NCBI GenBank assembly: GCA_024220505.1
Contig: JAKZZE010000026.1
Coordinates: forward strand, 434,001-498,000
Direction: 5' to 3'
Length of the DNA stretch: 64,000 bases
Origin: Rhizopus arrhizus
Taxonomy: Eukaryota > Mucoromycota > Mucoromycetes > Mucorales > Rhizopodaceae
Every line of letters begins with the position of its first letter. The first letter of the stretch is position 1. The notes under the pieces were generated by a model that saw nothing but the letters and a program-made list of their open reading frames with translations, was not told the origin of the DNA and made no database searches. Made by a program: the position numbers and the translations under genes. Positions 22,830 through 35,096 of the stretch are shown here, one piece after another.

Positions 22830-22925
22830 ATGTCCTTTGAAAAAGTTGGCTATCAACTCCCCAATAAACCCTTCTTTGCTTACACTACAGACGAACCTTC
22901 CACTTGCAACAGAAAGAAAAACTAG
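22830..22925 (+). promoter_or_regulatory. Upstream ORF of the GCN4-like bZIP gene (31 codons)
   Basis: ATG 22830 to TAG 22923-22925 encodes a 31-residue peptide (starts MSFEKVGYQLPNKPFF) in a different frame from the main ORF. The main ATG follows 13 nt after this stop. No GT donor allows the peptide to be spliced into the bZIP protein, so it should act as a translated leader peptide. GCN4 in yeast and CPC1/CpcA in filamentous fungi use upstream ORFs for translational induction under amino-acid starvation, and the position fits that mode. Confidence 0.6.
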
Positions 22926-22938
22926 AAAAAAACATCCA

Positions 22939-23592
22939 ATGACACATCAAAATCCATTCTATCCAACCCAAGCCATCGCGCCAACCAAACACACTCCAAC
23001 CATGACTAACCAAGCAGAATTTCATCAACTCTACACTGATTGGCTATCACAAGACATGTTCAAGACAGATCAGTACCAAGATCTCTTTGGCTTCATCTCT
23101 CCTCCACTGACAGCAAGCCCTGTCTCTGAAAACGAATCCTCCCTGCCTCCTTCCTGCGACTTCATTTCCTTATTTCCAGACATGATCGACACCCACCTGC
23201 CACCCCCTCAACCGGTTCAAATCCAACCTGTCAAGCGTCGCCTAGCACCCTTGATGCCCAAGACCGCGATCAGTCCTTGTCCTGGCCCACTCAACACACC
23301 ACCTGTGAAACGCAAGGGGATCGAGGCAGGAGATGAGGTCGCTGTCAAACGTCAAAAGAACACGGATGCCGCCCGTCGGTCGCGTATGAAGAAGATTCTC
23401 AAGATGGAACACTTGGAAGACCAAGTCAAGGAGTTGACATCTGAAAATTCAAGACTGACGACCCGTGTTGCCGTGCTAGAGTCTGAAAAAAGCACGCTTT
23501 CATTAAAAGAACAATCGCTTGAGGACCGTATCCGTCTGCTTGAATCCCAACTTTCTGAAGCCCATCGAGCCCTTGCGATCGTTCGATCTTAG
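22939..23592 (+). CDS. GCN4/CPC1-like bZIP transcription factor
   Basis: Predicted nuclear activator of amino-acid biosynthesis genes. The ORF is intronless; ATG 22939 is the first in-frame ATG after the upstream ORF, giving 217 residues. Residues 1-120 are Pro/Ser-rich with acidic-aromatic clusters (DWLSQDMF, YQDLFGF, DFISLFPDMID) typical of activation regions. The basic region at 137-153 (KRQKNTDAARRSRMKK) has the Asn-x-x-Ala-Ala-x-x-Ser-Arg core shared with Gcn4. The leucine zipper follows from about 156 to 205 with heptad Leu/Val positions (MEHLEDQVKELTSEN, then VAVLESEKSTL). Codon use is GC-rich relative to its surroundings. The general-control role is inferred from family and from the upstream ORF. 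It ends 28 nt from the stop of the convergent methyltransferase gene. Confidence 0.85.
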   Translation: MTHQNPFYPTQAIAPTKHTPTMTNQAEFHQLYTDWLSQDMFKTDQYQDLFGFISPPLTASPVSENESSLPPSCDFISLFPDMIDTHLPPPQPVQIQPVKRRLAPLMPKTAISPCPGPLNTPPVKRKGIEAGDEVAVKRQKNTDAARRSRMKKILKMEHLEDQVKELTSENSRLTTRVAVLESEKSTLSLKEQSLEDRIRLLESQLSEAHRALAIVRS

Positions 23593-23620
23593 AAATTTTT
23601 TTTTTATTCAATAAACTTTT

Positions 23621-25127
23621 TTAAATATCTACAAAACCTTGAACGAATTCATCAATTGAGTCTAACGTGCTCTGCTCCAACTCTTCTTGACCGGATGGTT
23701 TTCGAGCATAGCAAGCAAACCAATCCAGATAAGACTTGTAACGTTCACACTCCTCTAGGATGTCGTCCACTTCCTTTTTTCCCAGCGGTCGCTCTTGGAC
23801 GTGCAGGGCGGTCAGGAAGGACTTGAAGTTTTGTGTGTGGAGGAGGTCGAGTTGCTGGCCGGTCCAGTGACCGATGGGTAAGGCGACATGGTCCTGAGAG
23901 ATGTCGAGAAAGTGACCGAGGAAGTTGATGGTGGGTTGTTGGGGTGTGGTCATCATGAGGAATGTAAAGATAGGATGATGTGTATTGGATTCTACCGTAT
24001 TGATCTGTCCTACAGGATGCATTCGCTGCTTCACTACATCCTTTGTCAGTTTTTTTTTTAAAATTTTTTTTTCTCACTCACATTCTGTGTTGACGATCGA
24101 ATTCGTAAGGGGGCCAGCCCTTCGAATGGTGTAGTTTGTGTCGACTACTTCAAGGTAGGCATCTGGCTTCATGATACGATAGATTTCTGATAGTAAATTG
24201 GATAGCTCAGTCGGTGATAAATAGAGCATCATGGATCGCATATAAATGAAATCAAAGGATTCATTCTCAAAGGGTAAAGGACCCTTTAGGATATTATGTA
24301 TCTGAAAGTGAGCATTGCCTGGTTTGATCGATGTCGGAAACAGTGCACATTCATCAATGCCATAGAACTCTGTCAGATGCATTAGCACAGGTTCTTCTTT
24401 TCTTCTTTTCATATACCTGAATTGGGATATTCTGTAGCCATCTCCAGCACCCAAGTCCCTGGTCCGCAGCCAATGTCGAGCACTTTATGCTTTTTCTCTG
24501 ACACGAGTAATTCATGAACGGGCGATATAAAATTCCACTGAAACATGGTTTTCAATATATAATGCTAATCAACATGAGTACGAGTCGAATGGGGGGGGAT
24601 ATCATCTCACTTACCAACGTCATCAAACGGTCTGCTTCATCATCATCACAAGGCAGCATGAAACTCTTGGTCGTATGGTCCTTTAGGTACGCCCGTCCAT
24701 CGATCAGGACACTATTGGACTGACTACGATTCGAACTGTGGGTAGCAATGGATGATCTGGATGCAGTAGGCGTTAATTGAGGAATATGCGATGCGGAATG
24801 AATATATGATTTCTTGATGGAGGATGCAGGTGTGGATGGATTCGAGTTGGATTTCTTGGGCGCAGTAGGTTCAGTCGTGACAGCAGCGACTTCAAAGAAA
24901 TTGACTGTTTCCTTGTTACTCTTGCTACTGCTGTGCTGCGATCGAGAAGAGGACTGGGCCGTGGATTGTTTTCGGGGTGAATTGGGCCCTGGTGAAGGCA
25001 CGGCATATTGATTGTCAAAGAAACTGTAGGGATTCGGGGGTGGTGCTCGTTTCTTGGTCTTTACGGATGGGTAAGTGGATTCGGTTAAAACGGAGGTTGT
25101 GTCCCCTGAGGACTGTGCATTTCCCAT
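23621..25127 (-). CDS. Class I SAM-dependent methyltransferase with N-myristoylation-type N-terminus
   Basis: Four exons from ATG 25127 to stop 23621, about 455 residues. The N-terminus MGNAQSSGDTTS fits the N-myristoyltransferase consensus (Gly2, small residue at 5, Ser6), so membrane attachment is predicted. Residues 2-150 are Ser/Pro-rich and disordered. The catalytic domain begins around 170 (WNFISPVHELL) with motif I VLDIGCGPGTWVLEMA, acidic end of strand 2 (EFYGID), then PLPFENESFDFIYMRSMMLY (motif post-I/II region) and IYRIMKPDAYLEVVDTNY. This is the layout of the large fungal UMTA/LaeA-like methyltransferase group, which is common and expanded in Mucorales; substrates are unknown. Introns fall at MTL|WNF, YPNS|EFY and NTE|LKQ. 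LaeA-like regulators are nuclear, so a lipid-anchored version is notable. Confidence 0.85.
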
Positions 25128-26995
25128 TTGTTTCTTTCACTCTTGTGCTTTCTCTATTTTTTTTGTACAATAAAAAAAAAAAAAAATGAAAAAGAAAAAT
25201 GAATGAAATGACGGTGGATATTTTAATTGGAAAAAAAAATAAAATCCTTTGGTTTCACTGGACAGAAAAGATACAAGATTGGTGTAACGTGAGTCACTAG
25301 GCGAAGGAAGAGAATGAGATGAGATAACAATGAGCGTACACACGTTCAGTGGTACTTGCCTTTTGATTTTCTCATACTTTTAATACTGTTTGTTTCAAAA
25401 ACAAAATAAAGAATTTTAATTTTTTTTGTGCTTTTAGTAACCATCTTTCAAAACTGCTTTTATTCGTCAAGTTTAATAGAAAAAAAAAATTTTTTTTTTT
25501 TATGAAATGTTAATTACTTATCTTTTTTTTTTCCTTTGTTGTGTACACTTGTATACATGCTATATTCCATTTAATAAATAGAATGAATGATACTTGTTCC
25601 TTCTTTATATGTAAAAATGCTTCTTTGTTTTCAACGTAGCATTTTTTTAAGCTCTAAATTTAGTGTAACAAGATCGTTGGCTTTAACAAATCTATTTTTT
25701 AAAGAATTATTTCCGTTGGCAAGATAAAAGAAAATCTCTTGTTTTTAGTTATTCCGATTGAAACAAAGAAAATAGAATTCTTAGTTTGTATGCTATTCTC
25801 GTCGTACACACTTTTTACTTTCACCTCTTATTAGTAACGCGCAAAAGTTGAGATTTTTTTTTTGCTGATACACGTCAACATGATTAGCAATCAATCTCAA
25901 TACGTACACGGTATTGTACTTCAAACTTGCAGTACAAATGCAGCCAAAATGGTAAGGCAGAAAAAAAAGGGGTTTCAATGTCCATTGATTGATATACGCA
26001 ATGTTTTTCTCATGCAACAAGTTCACACACACACAAATAGTTTAATTTTTACAGTGAATCAAGAATAACTTTATACAATTCACCATCCTCTTGCTTTATC
26101 TCTTCCTTTCCATCCTATCATCTCCGCAAGTAGACACGCATTCATGATTATAAAAGAAAGAGAACGTGATCGTTTTCAGAAGCAGCTGAAAGAAGAAGAC
26201 AAGGAGACATACGTTTCAGCGTCTTTATAACTTTTTTTTTGAAAAAAAGACCTTTTATAAAGAAAATGATAAAGATCTTCTTTTAAAGAGTAAAAAGAAA
26301 GGAAAAATATGAAAAAGGACGATGATAAGAATCAAAACTTTTTCGGATGAGAGAATGGAAAAAAGGCAACTTCTTTGACAATAGTCGGTAACTGAACCTT
26401 GCCATTAAGGTGTCACCTTGATTTTTTTTTTCCCCTGTAAAACAAACCCTTCAGTCTACAATTAAAAGTAGAGGGACAAACTGTTTCACTTGGGAAAGAG
26501 GATGAATATCTTGAATATTAACTTCCTCGTTTTTGATTGTCATGAAACGAAGGTTTATAGGATTTACAAGTGCCTCTATTTCTTTGGATGGCATCATTAG
26601 TCATGCTTAAGTCTGTATGCATGACGCAGTGAGACACAAGAGAAAGCAATAAAAATAGATTGACAATAATAGCGGCTTTATAATGTATTTCAAATAATTG
26701 ATCTACAGTGTTTCATAGTCATTGGTCATCTTTTTTGAAAACACGGGTCGGATTTTTAAGTATCATTTCTTGGTGCTATTTTGAATACCTGAATTCATCT
26801 TGAAATAAAAGAGTTTATTCTTTGACAAACTAGTACAAAAGTGTCACTAATATATATTTATATATTAAACACGTCTATCCCTTTTCTAAAGCATTGTTCA
26901 AAAGGTTAAATTTATTTCACAAATAAAATGTAGTGACGATGGTATGAATACCAAAGAGCACATATGAATGAAGAGAGAGAGTAGAAAATTGGAAT
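25128..26995. other. Gene-poor intergenic region
   Basis: Promoter side of the methyltransferase gene and AT-rich sequence beyond it. A 28-codon ATG frame near 26145 (MIIKERERDRFQKQLKEED) is too short to call. The frames at 25793-26068 do not resemble protein. No RNA gene was recognised. Confidence 0.4.
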
Positions 26996-28170
26996 CAATG
27001 TTGTGAATACCTTTTGCCACTCTTTTTGGTATGTACGTTGTAACATTGACCAATCTTTCATAGTCTAGCCAAATTCATCCACAGTTTCCTTCAATTTTTC
27101 ATTATCTACACGTAATAGACTCTAGGACAAATCGAATGAGGTACGTTTTCCGAAAAAAATAGGAGCCCTTGCGCACGACTTTGGGGTTTAGGTGAATACC
27201 ACTTGCCGTGTTGTGCCAAAGCTCGATAGTATCTTTGTCAGACACGGCTTGTCTTTGAAAACAAACTGAGATCACCTTATTTTTTTTTAATGTGTAGCTA
27301 AAAGTAGCTTGCTGCTTCTTGAGGTATGTTCCTTTCAAAGTATAGGAGGGCATGTGTCTTGGCTATATGCTTGTATTTATTTCTTTAGCTTCATTGTTAA
27401 GAAGGTTTCTAAGACATATTAATTTGGCACTGATCGTATGCAGTATACAAATCATTTTTTCAACTGGTACTGTATTTAGAAATGCTTTCATCTCTAGATT
27501 CAATATTGACGAAAGGATACTGCTATACAACCATTTAGACGCGTATCGAGTTAACATGCTAGTATATTATACTTTATCCCAGCCTCTTTCCATCAACAAC
27601 CGAAAGCTTTCCTCCGCTCTTATATACCTCGTGTAAGGATAAAGCTCCGTGCTTGATGGCTGTTTCAACTAAAATCTGAATACTATTGAAAAGTATGCTA
27701 TCATTCTCCTGCCAAAAAAAAAGGCATCAATGCTCATTCTAGAAATAGAATTAAGTCACTTTTTACTACCTTGGCTTAATATCAAGATAATCAGCCATCT
27801 CTTCAGCATTATCTTTATGTAATTCTTTAGTACTTGCAGTACTCTAATAGTCTTTCGAATTGGTTATGCGGGCTACAAACATATCTTGCGCACTTGCTTC
27901 ATTTCTTTCATGTGAAGATTGTGCTTGTTCATCAGAAAACTTTCTTTTTGCATCTGTCACAATACTACCTTCATAACCTTTTGAGAGAATTAACTTTTTC
28001 TTAAAAAAAGTTTACATGAATCATCCTACTCACAGCGATTCTCATCCCACTTTCTTTTTTGAACACACAAGTCGGTTTCTAATGCTGATATTCCACATGC
28101 TATTTGCCCTTGTAAAATTGCGCGACAATCCTGCTTCGAATTTCAGTTTCTCACTGCCGAAAAAAGTTGA
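26996..28170 (-). pseudogene. Decayed multi-exon gene of a family of unknown function
   Basis: The minus strand carries a chain of coding-like segments separated by plausible introns but broken by lesions. In order from 28170: QDCRAILQGQIACGISALET and VQKRKWDENR; YEGSIVTDAKRKFSDEQAQS; an in-frame TAG at 27846-27844 before STASTKELHKDNAEEMADY; ILVETAIKHGALSLHEVYKS; then from ATG 27353 a frame with YTLKKNKVISVCFQRQAVSD, DTIELWHNTASGIHLNP and GSYFFRKTYLIRFVLE; a frameshift; LLRVDNEKLKETVDEFG; a TAG at 27067-27065; and MKDWSMLQRTYQKEWQK. The residue composition and intron remnants argue for a former protein gene. No catalytic domain is recognised. It could be an active variant only if splicing removes every lesion, which I could not arrange. 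Confidence 0.55.
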
Positions 28171-30092
28171 ACTGATTTTTAATCATTTTTAAAATACTCT
28201 TTCACTGCCCTTGCACAAGGAATCACTATCCTATTGTATGATTGAATTTTGTAAGGTTTTTATGTTGTAAAGTGGATTTGCTTTAATATGAGATTAAAGA
28301 CTTGAATATATTTTGGTTTACAGACCAACCGCGGAGCACTATAAAAATTCACTGTATGATATGAAAAAGGTATCAATGAAAAAATCATTTTGAATTGTAT
28401 GGAGATATGCCAACAAATTTGATGAAAAGTCTTTATCTTTCACTGGTTGGTGTAATAAACAGAAGCTTGACTTTTTATCAGTTGAGTCTGAACGTAAAAC
28501 GATAAAGCAGGAAAAATTGATATTTTAGTCAATTGATAGTGGAAGCACTATAAAAGCAAATCCATCAAGAAATGTACATCTTTCCAAAAAGAACCAAACA
28601 CGTTCCTAGACAGTTTAAAAACAGAAACCTTACCTTTCATGCGACGCAACTGACAGCAATTATAAATAGATTTTATCATGCCGATCATTTAAGAAAAGCC
28701 TTTTTTTTAAGGTGTACAGTGGAATGTTTTGAAGGCAAAGAAATGAAAGCAGTATTTATGAACTTTGCTATTTTAAATGAAACACTCGTGTTTCTATTGC
28801 TCACTGATGAATCAGTTCTTGTGTTACGAAACTAGACCCTTGAAAAAGACAATGATATCCTCACCCCCTTCTTTTTCCCATGCACCCTGATCATGAAGAA
28901 ATTTAAAAATTTATTATAGCATGAAGGCTGCCTTGAACTCATAAAACAGCTCAAAAGATGATGGGCAAAAGATAAATGGTATAGTATAGATGGGAGTTTC
29001 TCGTAGAAAACTGTGCTCACAAACATCATGGGCTGTGAAAGATCACGGGCAGTAAGCGATACTTGGTCAGTATTTATCCACACATTCTTTCAGCTCTTTC
29101 TTTAAAGACACAAGTAAAGACGCGTCCGTCTGTCTTTCTTTTGACGATTCAAAGAAATAATAGGTCTTTGAAAGATAATATTGTGTCTGCTTTTGAAATT
29201 TTGGTGGCGGTTGATCTCATTGGCTCCATTTACTAGAAAAAGAATTGATTAAAGTATGGATGTCAATAGTTTAGAGTTTTGCTTCTCTTTCCTTTGAGCA
29301 AAGGATGCCGATAGATCATCATAAAAAACATGTTTAATTGAAGCAATTTAAATCTATTCATGCTTCCATAGCATTTCAAAAGATGGTGCGACTGAATAGT
29401 CACGACTGTAGATTTAAAATATCTGCATTTATCCAAAGTAGCAAATGCCCTTTTGGTAAAAAACAATCTATCGCTAACGATAATCTCTTTGAGCATCATA
29501 AAAAAAGGCGAGTTTACCCCTCCTAGAGAAATTTTAGAGGGAGAGAGAGATAAAAACCCTTTAAAGAAATATGGCGGGACTTGTGGTTTATAGATTAGGA
29601 GCAATTCAATACGCAAAAGATGCCTTTTCTGAATAAAATGCAATTTGTGAGTGTGTTTGCGGTGTGGTCTATTAGTAAACCGATCATACACCCTATTGCT
29701 TGCTCTTATAAATAAAATTTTTTACTCTTTATAAAGAACTATGGGTATTGCAGACGTGTGAGTTCTAAACCTTCTCTTCCATTTATATTTAATTCTAGCT
29801 AAAAATGTAATAAAGCCGTTGTCAGAGCAAAGAGTTTGTTTTTGTTATTCTATTTGCTATTCTTTCTCTTCCAAAGTGCTAACAGGTTTTTAGGGGGGAA
29901 AAAAATACTTTTGTGTGATTAACACTTTTTATTTTATCAAGACGTCTCTTTAATCAACAGTAAGCAAATAAAAGGATTCAGTTGGCATCTAGATTGTTTC
30001 AGGAACGCATCATTTTGAAATGTTTTTTTTTTATATAGAAAAGAGGGGTAGGATATGACTTTATTATTAAATAATTTTTTTATATGTAAGAA
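28171..30092. other. Gene-poor intergenic region
   Basis: No gene recognised. Open frames at 28572-28835 (+), 28832-29083 (-) and 29263-29691 (-, ATG start, 142 codons) lack any domain, have no supporting introns and show a biased basic/aromatic composition, so they are left uncalled. Homology could change this for the last one. Confidence 0.35.
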
Positions 30093-32425
<2,333 letters not shown>

Positions 32426-33733
32426 TTTTCTGTATAATTAAATAAAAAAAATAATAAAAGCGAAAGAAATATGATTTAAAAAAGATCTCAGAAGAGGGGG
32501 TGTATAAAAAGGGTGACTCTTTCATGATATGTGTTCAAGGTCAACGCCACACACTTTATAACATATAAGCCTTTCTCCTTTATCTATTCATGTTTGTATA
32601 TATGCGTAAAGCATATAATTTATTTTACATGTAAATATTTATATCAAGTAAACATTTTGAATGAAATGCTAGTTTGATAGAGAGAGAGAGAGGGGACCAA
32701 AGGGGAGATTAAGGAGAAAGTGAATGATATACATGATGGCTAATAGAAAGATGTTGTGTTAATGTGTCCTTCTTTCCATTCTCTTTCATAATCACATACT
32801 AATTAAACTTCTTTTTCACTATAGGAATCTAGGTGTAAAAAAAAAGAAGGGGTTTGTGTATATCTAACTATAGCCTGTGTCATGTAAAGATAGTTTATAG
32901 CATATAATGAAATAAACTATAAAGACACATTCCCCCTTTGAAATGTAAATTTTAATTTACTTTATAAAAAAAAACAGAAAATAATGCAGAAAAGAAAAGG
33001 CTTAAATACAGCACATATCATATTGTTTGAATAGTTTAATATTTCATGGCGTATCTTCGATAAAAAAAAAAGAACTCTCATTGATAATTTAATTCGAAAA
33101 ACATTTCGTTCCCTTTATCGCCACTCATTTAATCATGCTTTTGTTTTCATAAAATTTATTTAGGCTCATTTTTCTTTATAAAAATACGCGATTGAGTTAC
33201 ATTATGTGATGCAATTTGTAATAAGAAAATAATATTAGCCGTACCTCCCTCAGAGAGAGAGAAAAGAAGAATGTTTATGAACTGTAAACTTTCTATTCTT
33301 TTTGTTACCTGGCTGTTTGCTTACTATGTAAACTGGCCCTGATCACTCATCGTTAAATTCTCGTAAAGGGCAAAAGAATGGAGCTAACCCTTGTGTTTAA
33401 TATAAACAATTGATTTTTTTATTGATATTAAAGTATGTAAAGAAGAGTTTCCATTCTCAACCTGCTTTGGGGTTATTTTTTCAACATCACAAATGCATTT
33501 TTGTTGTCAAAGATGAAAGAAACATGGGTCCCAAACCGTGGCTTTGCTACTTTTAAATGATACGGCAGCAGTGCTATTAATAAACGCAAATACCAAAGCG
33601 TTGCTGATCACCTCAGTCCGAACAGGTTCTTTTTTTTTGGATACCTTATGTCTTACTGCTTCTCTACTGCTTATAAGAATAGAGATGTTTTTGGGTAAAC
33701 AGTCAAGACCAAGATCACTATTATATGAATCTA

Positions 33734-33774
<41 letters not shown>

Positions 33775-35096
33775 CGTATTCTTTATTTATATCTGTATAT
33801 TTACTATCGAGTCTTTTTGTAGCCTTGCACTCATCTTGTTATGTTGAAACTTGACCAATTACGCAGACTTTTTTTTTTATTTTTACTCCATATTTTTTTA
33901 CTCATATTTTCTTATAGGTTCGCAACTGCCTGAACACAGCATATGTGTATATAAAACAAACAATAATTGGTAAAAGTGAAGTGAACTAATATCTTATTCT
34001 TAATGGCTTATGCAGTACAACTTTCTTTTTCTTCAGTCATTTGTGCTTGCTTTCACTTTGAATAATCTAATTCACAACAGTGTTTTTCCATTATACGGCA
34101 GGTGCAATAAAAGCAAGTCAAAATAAGGTTGATGTATTGCTCACGCCTATATTAAATCAAAATTGTATATAATTTAATAAATATTCATTTTAAAACAAAT
34201 ATAGCTGAGAAACCTCTTATAAAGTATTAATCAATCATTTAACAATAGACATGTAATTTGACTTAATAAAGTCGATGTAAAACTAACAAAATAGCGCATG
34301 TATATTTTTTTTAAACTACTCTTTGGAAGTCAAACTTATTTCATTTTGGTATATAATTTTTCTTTTTCTTGATCGTACAACATGTTTTAAACGATCTTCA
34401 AAACTTTTAATTTTCTTTGTAATATCAATAGTTTCTGTTAATGATATTATCCTATTTGTAATTAAAAGAGAAAAATACCCTCTATTAATCCTCTTTGTAA
34501 AAAAAAAAAAAATCTAGTAAACGCTCAGACATTCTATTCAAATATGTGTGCTTTGAGTTAGAAATAACTAATGCTTCAAAGACAGTTGGGAATAAGAAAA
34601 GGTCTAGTTAACTCGTCTATCAAACCTCTAAAAATATTAAATGAGATGCTATTGAAGCCTATAGAAGTTGCGCCAAATAGAGTCGACAAGCTCAATACGG
34701 GTTACTTAATCACAAGCTGCATATTGTTTATTTCAAATTAATCTTTCAATAGTGAATCGTCCTTTTGGATATGTTTGCCCCATTTCACACACAACCTACA
34801 ACCATCCAGCGAGTTAAAACATATTCTATAAAAACATTTGATTATATACTAAACTTGTTTGGTTAGCAAGAAATATAATAGAGAAGACAGTTAAAAAATT
34901 AATCATTTAGCAATACATAAGCCTATTGTATGGATATCTTAATATAAAAACTCCATCCCTGAATATTTCTATTGTAGTAACAAAAACCATGTAAAAAAAA
35001 ATTAAAAAAATAATTGTTCATTTTCTTTATGTAAATTATTCCCTCTTTTTTATACAATTTTTTTTATATTTTTGAGCTTTTTTTTTGTATGTGTTA
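32426..35096. other. Divergent intergenic region with 39-nt poly-T run
   Basis: About 2.7 kb between the kinase (-) and IRE1 (+). It contains GA-rich microsatellites near 32680-32695, an uninterrupted T run at 33736-33774 and very AT-rich sequence (34100-35000). The frame at 33538-33822 is mostly hydrophobic repeats and poly-Phe and is not a gene. No RNA gene was seen. Confidence 0.45.

Noticed and set aside
29263..29691. 142-codon minus-strand frame with ATG
   Set aside because: No domain, no introns in an intron-rich genome, and a composition resembling random AT-rich translation. Kept only as a note in the intergenic entry.
33538..33822. 94-codon hydrophobic frame
   Set aside because: Non-ATG start, and half of it is the translated T run; no homology signal.
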